Shown in pieces: positions 26,297-34,969 of a DNA stretch of 64,000 nt. The stretch lies in NCBI GenBank assembly GCA_964405265.1, contig CAYONC010000001.1, forward strand, positions 137,871 through 201,870, given 5' to 3'. The position numbers and the translations under genes are program-made. The notes beneath the pieces are model-generated. The model did no database searches and had not been told where the DNA came from. It worked only from the letters and a program-made list of their open reading frames with translations. The stretch's first letter is position 1. Each line of letters opens with the position of its first letter. The DNA comes from Eshraghiella sp964405265 (GTDB taxonomy: Bacteria > Bacillota > Clostridia > Lachnospirales > Lachnospiraceae).

Positions 26297-26884
26297 ATGT
26301 TAAAAACCCGTCCGAAAGTATTTTACTTTAATTCCGACCTTAGAAAAAGCTCTTATCTTTTAAAAGAACAGCTGATAAAAATGTTTTATGAACACAATCT
26401 GATTGAAAAGGATGTCATTCTCCTGTGCATCGGAAGTGACCGTTCTACCGGCGACAGTCTCGGCCCCCTTGTCGGTCACAAGCTTTCCTGCAACCCGCTG
26501 CCTCAGATCACTGTCTACGGAACCCTGGATGATCCGGTTCATGCTGCTAATCTGAAAAACAAAATATCCATAATAGAACAGAACCATTATATGCCTTTTA
26601 TCATTGCAGTTGATGCTTCACTGGGTACAATGGAGCACGTGGGATATATAACGGTCAGTGATGGTCCTCTTCACCCCGGACTGGGTGTCAATAAAACCCT
26701 GCCCGGCATAGGTGATATGCATATTACAGGCATAGTCAATTTTTCCGGCATGATGGAGTCGCTTCTCCTTCAGACCACAAGACTTTCAAGAGTAATGCTG
26801 CTTGCCGATCTCATAAGCCGGAGTATACGTGCCGGTTTCATTGAATATATGAATCTGTCTGTTCAGTCATACTCATCAGATTAG
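26297..26884 (+). CDS. yyaC: YyaC-family spore protease-like protein
   Basis: A 195-aa protein of the YyaC family, related to the germination protease GPR fold and found in spore formers. Diagnostic stretches are LLCIGSDRSTGDSLGPLVG, VYGTLDDPVHAANL, IAVDASLG and HPGLGVNKTLPGIGDMHITG. The biochemical role is not established. It is preceded by AAGGA at 5 nt and a sigma-E-like promoter, and is divergent from the LysM operon. It suggests at least an ancestral sporulation programme. Confidence 0.9.
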   Translation: MLKTRPKVFYFNSDLRKSSYLLKEQLIKMFYEHNLIEKDVILLCIGSDRSTGDSLGPLVGHKLSCNPLPQITVYGTLDDPVHAANLKNKISIIEQNHYMPFIIAVDASLGTMEHVGYITVSDGPLHPGLGVNKTLPGIGDMHITGIVNFSGMMESLLLQTTRLSRVMLLADLISRSIRAGFIEYMNLSVQSYSSD

Positions 26885-26896
26885 CTGATAACAACA

Positions 26897-26947
26897 AAAA
26901 TTGTGTCTCTTCATAACCGGCATACGATTATGAGGCGACACAATTTT
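26897..26947. terminator. bidirectional terminator after yyaC
   Basis: An AAAATTGTGTC...GACACAATTTT stem (11 bp) with an inner TCATAA/TTATGA stem. A and T ends suit termination of both convergent genes. Confidence 0.8.
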
Positions 26948-26954
26948 ATATGAA

Positions 26955-28064
26955 TTATTCCGTTTTCATTATCTCTATTGCTTCCGAGACATTTGATGCC
27001 TTTCCGGACTCGATTATCTCAATGAGTCTGTCTATTTTAGCCGCGTTGGTATAATCCCTGCCGATATATGACTCGTACTCTGACGAGATTTTAAGCCCTG
27101 TCTGCTTTACAACCTCTTCCATTTCCTCCCTGCGGTTTACGGTTTCCCTGTAACGTTCTTCCATCTCCTGTATTCTCGGCAGCTCCTTATTCTCAATTTC
27201 GCTGATGATTGTTGCCTTGATATTTTCATCAAAATTAAGAAGTGCAGCTTCCTTTTCTTCATTTATTCTGCGTATTTCATTCTCTGCCGCATGGATTTTG
27301 TCATCATATTCTCCAAGTCCGTACATATCCTCGTTCTTGTCTTTCCGTATGGCTCTTGCTATTTTCTTAATCTGTCTGTTATTACCTGCCACACGGTCCC
27401 TGAGCTGTCTTATTTCCCTTAATTTTTCTTCATTCCTGCCTCTGGTTCTTTTGTAAATAATAATATATACAAAACAACAGAATACTATTACAACAAAATA
27501 TATTATGGCAAGCATCATGATTGCCGTAACTCTTTTTTCCTGATCAATCGGAAGAAGCGCATATATTCCTCCCGGAAGGATTAAGAACATAAGTATTACC
27601 ATTAATGCACACAGCATTACTTCGCCGAAGCCTTTTGTAAAGTATAACGAAAAGTAAAACGATGTTCCGCAGAATTTTGGAAGTCTTGCACCCTTCAGTT
27701 CGGTTCTTATATTACCTTTAATTTCCTTATTCTGAACGCTGAGGTCCGCTGTTTCTTCCGTTATACGTTCCTTTACGCCCTTTTCCTTGGCCCTTCCCCT
27801 CTTATTCTTAACCTTCTTGAGCTTTCCTTCTTCCTTGTTCATCTCCGCATCATACTTGGCTGCAACCTGCGCCCTTCTGTACTTTACGGTAGAGTCAATT
27901 TCATCCTTGAGATTCTTTTTATTAAGTGAAAGTTCCTTCTCAAGTCTTTTTTCTTCTATTATGGTAAGTTCAGCCTGATTACGGGCATTAATGTTATTCT
28001 CAACAATATCTCGAAATTCCCTTAAACTGTCAGTATCTCCCTGCAGAATATTCTTATTCTCCAA
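26955..28064 (-). CDS. coiled-coil protein with two central membrane helices
   Basis: A 369-aa protein that I do not recognise. Long charged coiled coils flank two hydrophobic helices: residues about 25-130, two helices at about 150-175 and 183-205, then a second coiled coil at about 210-320. Both coiled-coil arms would lie on the same side of the membrane, probably the cytosol. It starts at TTG 28064, with GGAGG 8 nt upstream. It could be a structural or membrane-tethering protein; no enzymatic motif is seen. Confidence 0.7.
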   Translation of the reverse strand: MENKNILQGDTDSLREFRDIVENNINARNQAELTIIEEKRLEKELSLNKKNLKDEIDSTVKYRRAQVAAKYDAEMNKEEGKLKKVKNKRGRAKEKGVKERITEETADLSVQNKEIKGNIRTELKGARLPKFCGTSFYFSLYFTKGFGEVMLCALMVILMFLILPGGIYALLPIDQEKRVTAIMMLAIIYFVVIVFCCFVYIIIYKRTRGRNEEKLREIRQLRDRVAGNNRQIKKIARAIRKDKNEDMYGLGEYDDKIHAAENEIRRINEEKEAALLNFDENIKATIISEIENKELPRIQEMEERYRETVNRREEMEEVVKQTGLKISSEYESYIGRDYTNAAKIDRLIEIIESGKASNVSEAIEIMKTE

Positions 28065-28136
28065 TGCAACTGCCTCCCATGTCGTATTTATTAATATTAT
28101 AAAACAACATGTCTGTCATAACAAGTATTTTATAAG

Positions 28137-28164
28137 TTGACTTTTGATTTAAATATAGTATAGA
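28137..28164 (+). promoter_or_regulatory. promoter of the 89-aa gene
   Basis: -35 TTGACT (28137-28142), a 16-nt spacer and -10 TATAGA (28159-28164), 34 nt before the start codon. Confidence 0.6.
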
Positions 28165-28197
28165 CTGTTTTTATAAAAATTTGCAAAGGATGCTTTT

Positions 28198-28467
28198 ATG
28201 TTTCGTATATGGTTCAAAATTTTCAATGACACTCATATGGTTAATGATACGGTAATTATTAATGACACACCCGATATGAGCCGTACGTCCAAGGTATTTG
28301 ATGCCCTTGAAAGGGCGTGTAGCTCATTTGATATTTCCGTTCCAATCTGGCTCGACAAATCAATTACCGAATTTCAGCGTCATGACAGAGTCAGATTTTA
28401 TCAGGATAATTTTATTGAACAGATTAATTTCGATTATCTTGAAATGCACGTTATTGAAGAGGACTGA
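28198..28467 (+). CDS. conserved small protein of unknown function
   Basis: An 89-aa protein beginning MFRIWFKIFNDTHMVNDTVI, with the later motifs SVPIWLDKSITEFQRHDRVR and FDYLEMHVIEED. I recall similar small proteins in Lachnospiraceae genomes but no assigned function. There is no membrane segment. AAAGGA precedes the ATG, and a promoter lies upstream, so it is a real monocistronic gene. Its 3' end overlaps the convergent dehydrogenase gene by 17 bp. Confidence 0.75.
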   Translation: MFRIWFKIFNDTHMVNDTVIINDTPDMSRTSKVFDALERACSSFDISVPIWLDKSITEFQRHDRVRFYQDNFIEQINFDYLEMHVIEED

Positions 28468-29416
28468 CAACATTTCTTACGCCGCCTTTTAAGTATGTCC
28501 TCAGATTTTCGGTAACCTCCCTGACAAGTCTTTCCCTTGCTTCCACGCTCGCCCATGCTATGTGCGGCGTCATTACAATCCTGTCTTTATTCGTAATGTT
28601 CATCAATGCACCATCCGGTTTTAACGGCTCGTTTATAAATACGTCAAGTCCTGCTCCTGCAATTATTCCGTTATCAAGCGCCCATGCAAGTGCTTCTTCA
28701 TCCGCAATCTGACCTCTTCCGACATTAATAAAATATGCCGTTTTTTTCATTTTTGCAAAATTCTTCCTGTCCATAAGCCCTTTTGTTCTTTCGGTAAGCG
28801 GTGCATGTACGGATATAATATCTGATTCCTTCAACAGCTCATCCAGCTCAACACGTTCATAATCATCATTAGCATTTCTGCCGCTTGTTGAATAATAAAT
28901 TACCCTGCAGCCGAATGCCTTAGCCAGAGCAGCAACCGATTTTCCTATTTCTCCGAGTCCGATTATTCCCCATACATGTCCGTCAAGCTCAATAAAGGAT
29001 TTTTCAAGATATGTAAACAGGCTTCCCCTGGAATACCCGCCGCTTTTAATATAATTATCATAATATTCCATGTGCTCCATTACGGAAAAAAGCAATGCAA
29101 AGGTATGCTGTGCAACCGCTGCGGTTGAATATCCTTTTACGTTGGTAACCGTAATTCCTTTCCGGGCTGCATATTCCAAATCAATATTATTGGTTCCCGT
29201 TGCGGTCACTCCGATATATCTTAGCTTTTCTGCCGCATCAATTTCTGCTTTTCCCATTACGACTTTATTGCATATTACTGCTTCTGCTCCGGAAATCCGC
29301 TCTGCAGTTTCTTCCGCCGCCGTCGTATCATATTCAGTAAGCTCACCAAGCTTTCTGATTTCCGTAAGGTCACAGTCCGGTCCGAGTGTTTTTTTATCAA
29401 GTATTACTATTTTCAT
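28451..29416 (-). CDS. D-2-hydroxyacid dehydrogenase (glycerate/hydroxypyruvate type)
   Basis: A 321-aa NAD-dependent oxidoreductase of the D-isomer 2-hydroxyacid family, with the NAD-binding fingerprint WGIIGLGEIGKSVAALAKAFG shortened here to GLGEIGKSVAALA. The catalytic Arg is in FINVGRGQIADEEAL, Glu follows in INEPL, and the final His is in MTPHIAWAS. It resembles glycerate/hydroxypyruvate reductases, but the substrate is not certain. It lies downstream of pgi, separated by a GC-rich hairpin. Confidence 0.88.
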   Translation of the reverse strand: MKIVILDKKTLGPDCDLTEIRKLGELTEYDTTAAEETAERISGAEAVICNKVVMGKAEIDAAEKLRYIGVTATGTNNIDLEYAARKGITVTNVKGYSTAAVAQHTFALLFSVMEHMEYYDNYIKSGGYSRGSLFTYLEKSFIELDGHVWGIIGLGEIGKSVAALAKAFGCRVIYYSTSGRNANDDYERVELDELLKESDIISVHAPLTERTKGLMDRKNFAKMKKTAYFINVGRGQIADEEALAWALDNGIIAGAGLDVFINEPLKPDGALMNITNKDRIVMTPHIAWASVEARERLVREVTENLRTYLKGGVRNVVSPLQ

Positions 29417-29439
29417 GGTATTCTCCGATTAAAACATAA

Positions 29440-29469
29440 TCCGCCGGAACATCTTCACATTCCGGCGGA
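29440..29469. terminator. hairpin between pgi and the dehydrogenase gene
   Basis: A perfect 10-bp GC-rich stem TCCGCCGGAA/TTCCGGCGGA with a 10-nt loop. On the minus strand only a short, interrupted T stretch follows, so it may be an attenuating or mRNA-end hairpin rather than a strong terminator. Confidence 0.6.
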
Positions 29470-29479
29470 CTCATTTTCT

Positions 29480-30832
29480 TTATTTTTCAAGTCTTGCAAG
29501 TATTTCTGCTCTTTCTTTTTCATATCCCGGTTTGCCTAAGAGTGCAAACATATTTTTCTTATAGCTTTCAACTCCCGGCTGATTAAACGGATTAACGCCA
29601 AGAATATATCCGCTTATACCGCAGGCAAATTCATAGAAATAGAACAGCTCACCGAGATAAAACTCATTCTGCTCCGGAATGCTGACCATAAGATTTGGCA
29701 CACTGCCATCCGTATGTGCGACAATTACACCATTCATGGCACTCTTATTAACAAAGTCCACTGTTCTTCCGGCAAGATAATTAAGCCCGTCAAGGTCTGT
29801 CGATTCCTGACCGATTACAAGCTCGGTTTTAACCTTTTCAACATTCATTACGGTCTCAAACATCATTCTTGTACCATCCTGAATGAACTGTCCGAGCGAA
29901 TGAAGGTCTGTTGTAAAATCACACGCTGCCGGGAATATTCCCTTGTTGTCCTTTCCCTCGCTTTCACCGAACAGCTGCTTCCACCATTCTCCGATATAAT
30001 GAAGGGACGGCTCGTAATTGGCAACAATTTCCACGTTCTTGCCCTTTCTCAGAAGATTATTCCTTACAGCCGCATACAGCATCGCATCATTCTCTTCAAA
30101 TTCTGATTCCAAAGCAAGCCTTCTTCCCTCAGCAGCACCTGCCATAAGGCTGTCAATGTCCGCTCCGCTTACCGCTATCGGCAAAAGCCCCACTGCCGTA
30201 AGTACTGAAAAACGTCCGCCGACATCATCAGGCACAACAAATGTTGCATATCCCTCTTCATCAGCCAGATTTTTAAGTGCTCCCTTGGCTTTATCCGTTG
30301 TTGCATATATCCTCTTAACGGCTTCATCATGTCCGTACTTTTTCTCTAACATTTCCTTAAAAATGCGGAATGCTATTGCAGGCTCCGTCGTCGTTCCTGA
30401 CTTGGAAATAATATTTACCGAAAAATCCCTATTGCCGATAACATCTATGAGTCCGGCTATATATGTACTGCTTATGTTATTACCGACGTAATATATCTCC
30501 GGCGTTCCGCGGTCTTCCTTAGTAAGATTGTTATAAAAGCCGTGACGCAGAAATTCAATTGCAGCTCTTGCCCCGAGATATGAACCGCCGATTCCGATTA
30601 CAACAAGAACATCCGAATCTTCCTGTATCTTTCTGGCTGCCGATTTGATTGCGGCAAACTCTTCCTTATCATAGTTAACCGGAAGATCTATCCAGCCGAT
30701 GTAATCATTGCCTGCTCCTGTTCCCGATACAAGAAGCTCCTTTGCATCATATGCAAGTTTCTTCATATATTCCATTTCGTGAGGTGCTATAAATCCCGCT
30801 GCTTTCGAGTAATCAAATGTAATCTTCGACAT
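29480..30832 (-). CDS. pgi: glucose-6-phosphate isomerase
   Basis: Interconverts glucose 6-phosphate and fructose 6-phosphate. The 450-aa protein has the length of the short Firmicutes form. Visible motifs are VVIGIGGSYLGARAAIEFL, ISKSGTTTEPAIAFRIF (phosphate binding), GGRFSVLTAVGLLP, and the C-terminal NPFNQPGVESYKKNMF bearing the catalytic lysine. AAGGAG precedes the ATG. It feeds glycolysis and, through glucose phosphates, glycogen metabolism (glgB lies elsewhere in the window). Confidence 0.97.
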   Translation of the reverse strand: MSKITFDYSKAAGFIAPHEMEYMKKLAYDAKELLVSGTGAGNDYIGWIDLPVNYDKEEFAAIKSAARKIQEDSDVLVVIGIGGSYLGARAAIEFLRHGFYNNLTKEDRGTPEIYYVGNNISSTYIAGLIDVIGNRDFSVNIISKSGTTTEPAIAFRIFKEMLEKKYGHDEAVKRIYATTDKAKGALKNLADEEGYATFVVPDDVGGRFSVLTAVGLLPIAVSGADIDSLMAGAAEGRRLALESEFEENDAMLYAAVRNNLLRKGKNVEIVANYEPSLHYIGEWWKQLFGESEGKDNKGIFPAACDFTTDLHSLGQFIQDGTRMMFETVMNVEKVKTELVIGQESTDLDGLNYLAGRTVDFVNKSAMNGVIVAHTDGSVPNLMVSIPEQNEFYLGELFYFYEFACGISGYILGVNPFNQPGVESYKKNMFALLGKPGYEKERAEILARLEK

Positions 30833-30900
30833 TATCCCATTCTCCTTTGTTCACAATTTTTCCAAAACCTATATAATTATAGTAAACTTTTTATATTAAA

Positions 30901-31482
30901 TCAACCTAAATATTCTCTCAGGATATCATCTATTATTCTTTTTTCTTCCTCCGTAAATCCTTTTTTTACGGATTGCTCCTCTCTGTTGCAGAATTTATTC
31001 TGTTCGGCTTCATCCGTTGCCGCCACGAACCTGTTTTCAAAATAGTCCACTATATTGCGGAGTATCTTTTTCCGTTTCGCCGGCACATCCGTCATTCTCT
31101 TAAGCCCGCTTATTACATACATTGCAAGAAAACCCATAAGAAGAAAATACATTGCATTATCCTTATGCATGAATGCTCCCGCAACAGCCGTAATAACACA
31201 TATTCCGCTGCACACGGATATGATTTTTTCATAAACGGATATACTGAGTCCGTGAGAAGTATATCTGTCCATGTATTTTCCGGCAAAAGCCTCTGTATTG
31301 TGTATCTCACGGCCTATTCTCATGCAGTTTTTATATCTGAGCTTCATCTGCTTTAAAAATCCGTTATCCGTATCATCCATGTCCTCAGTCTCCCGTATGA
31401 GATTCCTCATGCATCCGGTCAGAACGGCATTAATTCCTATTCCGGCAAGAAATGTTCCGGCAATAATCATAAAGTATATCAT
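30901..31482 (-). CDS. membrane protein of unknown function
   Basis: A 193-aa protein that I do not recognise. It has an N-terminal hydrophobic helix (2-22), an amphipathic middle section, and two further hydrophobic segments at about 87-103 and 109-125 (ISVCSGICVITAVAGAF and YFLLMGFLAMYVISGL). A charged C-terminal tail of about 65 residues looks cytosolic. GGAGGG lies 5 nt before the ATG. It stands alone between mtnN and pgi. Confidence 0.7.
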   Translation of the reverse strand: MIYFMIIAGTFLAGIGINAVLTGCMRNLIRETEDMDDTDNGFLKQMKLRYKNCMRIGREIHNTEAFAGKYMDRYTSHGLSISVYEKIISVCSGICVITAVAGAFMHKDNAMYFLLMGFLAMYVISGLKRMTDVPAKRKKILRNIVDYFENRFVAATDEAEQNKFCNREEQSVKKGFTEEEKRIIDDILREYLG

Positions 31483-31573
31483 ATGCTCCCTCCAAATTTA
31501 GTTATGCACAGATTATACATTCCTGCCGGCATTATATACAGCTGTTTTCATCGACGAATTATTACATGATATT

Positions 31574-32266
31574 CTATAATTCTTCCATCATTTCCGTTAC
31601 AAGTCTGACGGAATTATCTATCGCCTTTTTTTCAAATTCATTATAATCCATGGAAGCACTGTCATCCGCTTTATCGGAAATTGCCCTTATTATCAGAAAC
31701 GGTATGCTGTTAAGATATGCTGCCTGTGCAATCGCAGCGCCTTCCATCTCCGTACAGTATCCGTGAAAGGTTTCTTCTATCTCATTTTTTGTTTTTCGGT
31801 CACTTACAAATCTGTCTCCGCTTACTACCCTTCCCTTGAATACACCTATGTCAGGACACGCCTTGTGGCAGGCTTTCTCTGCTTTTTCAAGGAGTCGGAC
31901 ATCAGCAGTGAACACAGACTCTTTCATTCCCGGTATAACACCTTTGGCGTATCCGAAATTCGTGGCATCCATGTCATGCTGAAGTGCGTCCGTCGACAAT
32001 ACAATATCTCCGATATTAATCTCATTTTTCAATGAACCAGCAATCCCTGTATTTATTATACAGTCAACGTGAAAACACACGGCAAGGATCTGACTGCATA
32101 TTGCCGCATTTACCTTGCCTATTCCGCTTTTTACGACTATTGCGTCCCTGCCGCATAATTTTCCTTTATTAAATTTCATTCCTGCAATTTCCGTTATGGT
32201 AACCTCCGTCATGCTCTCTGCAATTCTGCTGACTTCCTGTTCCATTGCTCCGATTATTCCAATCAT
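31574..32266 (-). CDS. mtnN: 5'-methylthioadenosine/S-adenosylhomocysteine nucleosidase
   Basis: Cleaves adenine from methylthioadenosine and S-adenosylhomocysteine, recycling the by-products of SAM use. The 230-aa protein begins MIGIIGAMEQEV, the usual start with the catalytic glutamate near residue 12. It has NTGIAGSL, MEGAAIAQ and the catalytic Asp in IRAISDKAD. GGAGG precedes the ATG. It is divergent from the TSCPD-murG unit. Confidence 0.96.
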   Translation of the reverse strand: MIGIIGAMEQEVSRIAESMTEVTITEIAGMKFNKGKLCGRDAIVVKSGIGKVNAAICSQILAVCFHVDCIINTGIAGSLKNEINIGDIVLSTDALQHDMDATNFGYAKGVIPGMKESVFTADVRLLEKAEKACHKACPDIGVFKGRVVSGDRFVSDRKTKNEIEETFHGYCTEMEGAAIAQAAYLNSIPFLIIRAISDKADDSASMDYNEFEKKAIDNSVRLVTEMMEEL

Positions 32267-32320
32267 CAGATTTCCTCCAACATTTTTTGTTGATTGATTA
32301 TACCACTTTTAAATTACTTA

Positions 32321-32329
32321 TGCTATAAT
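32321..32329 (+). promoter_or_regulatory. extended -10 promoter of TSCPD-murG
   Basis: TGCTATAAT lies about 40 nt before the first start codon. A minus-strand TGGTATAAT faces it toward mtnN, so the gap holds divergent extended -10 promoters. Confidence 0.55.
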
Positions 32330-32369
32330 AAACGAAATATTATACCATTTCAGTTACAGGAGGCAGGTT

Positions 32370-32618
32370 ATGAACACTTACTTAACACATGGAACATGCT
32401 CAATGCAGATTAAATTTGAAGTTGAAAATAATATAATCAGATATGTAGAATTTGTAGGCGGATGCTCAGGCAATACGCAGGGTATTTCCCGTCTTGTTGA
32501 AGGAATGGATGTCAATGAGGCGATTTCCCGTCTTGAAGGAATAAGATGCGGCGGAAGACCAACTTCATGTCCTGACCAGCTTGCCAGGGCATTGAAGGAA
32601 TATATATCATCAAACTGA
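32370..32618 (+). CDS. TSCPD-domain protein (TIGR03905-like)
   Basis: An 82-aa stand-alone TSCPD domain, named for the motif seen here as TSCPDQLARAL. It also has CSMQIKFEVENNIIRYVEFV and GGCSGNTQGISRLVEG. The same domain ends some B12-dependent ribonucleotide reductases, where it may bind metal through its cysteines. Stand-alone copies have no proven role. It is 11 bp upstream of murG and shares its promoter. AGGAGG precedes the ATG. Confidence 0.9.
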   Translation: MNTYLTHGTCSMQIKFEVENNIIRYVEFVGGCSGNTQGISRLVEGMDVNEAISRLEGIRCGGRPTSCPDQLARALKEYISSN

Positions 32619-32629
32619 GAGGTCACATA

Positions 32630-33694
32630 ATGAAAAAGATTGTTTTAACAGGCGGCGGAACTGCCGGCCATGTTACTCCCAATATTGCACTTATTCCTTT
32701 TTTGAAGGATGCCGGGTATGAAATAACATACATCGGTTCGTATAACGGTATAGAGAAGAAACTGATAGAAGAGCTTAATATTCCTTATTACGGAATTTCA
32801 ACAGGAAAGCTCAGACGTTATTTTGACGTAAAGAATTTTACAGACCCTTTCCGCGTCATCAGGGGTATGGGGCAGGCTGTAAAGCTTATTAAAAAGATAC
32901 AGCCTGACATTGTATTTTCAAAGGGAGGCTTCGTATCGGTTCCCGTTGTCCGTGCAGCGGGTAAATGCGGTATTCCTGCAATAATACATGAGTCCGATAT
33001 TACTCCCGGACTTGCCAACCGTCTGTGTTCAAAATATGCCGTAAAAGTATGCTGCAACTTTCCGGAAACGGTAGCTTCCGTTCCTGAATCCAAGGGCATA
33101 CTTACCGGAAGTCCGATTCGGCGTGAGCTTTTAACCGGAGACAAAGCTGCCGGACTTGGTATGTGCGGTTTCAATACCTCAAAGCCTGTTCTTATGGTAA
33201 TTGGAGGAAGTCTTGGTTCCCTCCGTGTAAACGATGCCATCCGCGACATACTTCCGGATCTTTTAAGGAAATACCAGATAATCCATATATGCGGAAAAGA
33301 CAAGACCGACCCGTCATTTTACAGTACTACCGGATATTATCAGTTTGAATATGTCAATTCCGGACTGAAGGATTTGTTCGCTGCGGCTGACATAGTGGTT
33401 TCCCGTGCCGGTGCGAATGTTATATGCGAGCTCCTTGCAATGAATAAGCCCAATCTTCTTATTCCTCTTCCTGCACACAGCAGCAGGGGTGACCAGCTTC
33501 TTAATGCACGCTCATTTAAAAATCAGGGATACAGTGAAGTTCTTGAAGAAGATAATATGACCAATGATACCTTATTAAATTCGATAAACAGTCTGTATGA
33601 TAACCGGGAGCAGTATACGGATGCAATGAAATCAAGCCCGCTGAATGATGCCATAAGCATTATCATGAATCTTATAAATGAATACGCAGAATAA
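32630..33694 (+). CDS. murG: UDP-GlcNAc:lipid I GlcNAc transferase
   Basis: Adds N-acetylglucosamine to lipid I to make lipid II on the inner membrane face. The 354-aa GT-B enzyme has TGGGTAGHVTPNIALIP at the N-terminus, SKGGFVSVPVVRAAG, IIHESDITPGLANR, VIGGSLGSLRVND and VSRAGANVICELLAMNKP. It is outside any division/cell-wall (dcw) cluster, paired only with a TSCPD protein. It begins with AGAGG upstream and ends at a terminator. Confidence 0.95.
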   Translation: MKKIVLTGGGTAGHVTPNIALIPFLKDAGYEITYIGSYNGIEKKLIEELNIPYYGISTGKLRRYFDVKNFTDPFRVIRGMGQAVKLIKKIQPDIVFSKGGFVSVPVVRAAGKCGIPAIIHESDITPGLANRLCSKYAVKVCCNFPETVASVPESKGILTGSPIRRELLTGDKAAGLGMCGFNTSKPVLMVIGGSLGSLRVNDAIRDILPDLLRKYQIIHICGKDKTDPSFYSTTGYYQFEYVNSGLKDLFAAADIVVSRAGANVICELLAMNKPNLLIPLPAHSSRGDQLLNARSFKNQGYSEVLEEDNMTNDTLLNSINSLYDNREQYTDAMKSSPLNDAISIIMNLINEYAE

Positions 33695-33736
33695 AAAAAT
33701 CCCTTCTGTTCGGAATTGAACAGAGGGGATTTTTTT
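33694..33736. terminator. murG/HIT bidirectional terminator
   Basis: A TCCC-TCTGTTC stem pairs with GAACAGA-GGGA around GGAATT. It is flanked by an A run and a T run, so it functions on both strands of the convergent pair. Confidence 0.87.
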
Positions 33737-33743
33737 CTGTTAT

Positions 33744-34163
33744 TTACCTGAAATTGTCCGCTATCTTAGCCGCCGTGTCTGCCTGACTGTCGTCAGCATG
33801 CTCCGCCTGTGCAGGTATAAGACCCACTTTATCATTTTCCGTTCTCGGAATTACATGAACGTGCAGATGAAATATTGTCTGTCCTGCTGCCGCTCCGTTA
33901 TTCTGAAGAATATTAATACCATCATATCCGAATGTCCGCATAATGGCATTTCCCGTCTTAGCCGCAAGAATCATAGCTTTTCCCAATGTGTCTTCATCTG
34001 CACTGAGTGCATTGTCATAATGATTCTTCGGAATGACAAGACAATGCCCCTTGGCCGCCGGTGCTGCATCCGTTATTACCCTGAATGACTCATCCTCATA
34101 GACAGTATTGGTCGGTATGATACCGTTTGCAAGCTTACAAAAAATACAATCCTCTTTTACCAT
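33744..34163 (-). CDS. HIT-family nucleotide-binding hydrolase
   Basis: A 139-aa Hint/HIT-branch protein. It has DCIFCKLANGIIPTNTVYED with the zinc-type CxxC, and the histidine triad HLHVHVIP. It probably hydrolyses nucleoside phosphoramidates or dinucleotides. AAGAGG precedes the ATG. It is convergent with murG across a shared terminator. Confidence 0.92.
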   Translation of the reverse strand: MVKEDCIFCKLANGIIPTNTVYEDESFRVITDAAPAAKGHCLVIPKNHYDNALSADEDTLGKAMILAAKTGNAIMRTFGYDGINILQNNGAAAGQTIFHLHVHVIPRTENDKVGLIPAQAEHADDSQADTAAKIADNFR

Positions 34164-34255
34164 GTCGAATTAACCTCTTTTATAGAATATTTTGTTTTTC
34201 ATATGAATTGATAATCATTGTTTTATATGATAACCTAATCCCGGAGGGATAAGAT

Positions 34256-34969
34256 ATGATTACCTGTAAAGATAAAATGTATATTGAAGAACTTAATAAA
34301 ACCCATCCTGATATCTGTTCGTTCTTTAACGGCATCCTGCTTGAGACAAAACAGAATATCAAAAAAGGATGTCATGACATCGTTAACTTACTTTCGCTGG
34401 TATACGGACATATTCAGCTGTTTGAGCTGACGCATCCCGAGCTTGCCTCAGATTCCCGGTGGTCAATAATTAACGATTCCATCAGACAGCTTAATGATAT
34501 GATGAAGGCAATCAGCGCATACCGGTATGCAGATACCGCCTCACTGTCATACGGCAGTATATCTCTTACGGTTAAACAGATTCTTAACGGATATTCTTCA
34601 GGCTCATCACTTAACATTATATATGAAATACCAGAAAAACTGCCCGATGTGTTTTATAATCCTGATAATCTCCGGTACATTCTGTCGGCTCTGCTTGATA
34701 ATATATCTGATATTGATGCCTGTGCCGATGCAGTCATACAAATCAGCGACACTCCCGAATATGTACTTCTTAAAGTATCTGACAGCCTCGAAGGTCTCAG
34801 CACGGACGTTATGCATGACTTATTCCGTCCTTTCAACTCGTCCAAGCAGTTTCACAGCGGTATGAGCCTTGCAACAGCATACAGGATGTCGGTTGCACAG
34901 GGTGGTACCCTGTACTATGAAAAGTCCGCAGCCGGAGGCTCATGCTTCACTCTGTCTATGAAAAAATAA
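34256..34969 (+). CDS. soluble histidine-kinase-like protein with degenerate ATPase motifs
   Basis: A 237-aa protein with no membrane segment or sensor domain. A DHp-like helix carries an H-box-like KKGCHDIVNLLSLVYGHIQL (about 41-60), followed by a HATPase-like domain with ILSALLDNI (N-box remnant) and SGMSLATAYRM (G2-like). It ends with GGTLYYEKSAAGGSCFTLSM. The usual DxGxG loop is replaced by SDSLEGLS. It could be a phosphotransferase, a pseudokinase or a sporulation-type regulator. A strong GGAGGG site precedes it. No response regulator is adjacent. Confidence 0.7.
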   Translation: MITCKDKMYIEELNKTHPDICSFFNGILLETKQNIKKGCHDIVNLLSLVYGHIQLFELTHPELASDSRWSIINDSIRQLNDMMKAISAYRYADTASLSYGSISLTVKQILNGYSSGSSLNIIYEIPEKLPDVFYNPDNLRYILSALLDNISDIDACADAVIQISDTPEYVLLKVSDSLEGLSTDVMHDLFRPFNSSKQFHSGMSLATAYRMSVAQGGTLYYEKSAAGGSCFTLSMKK

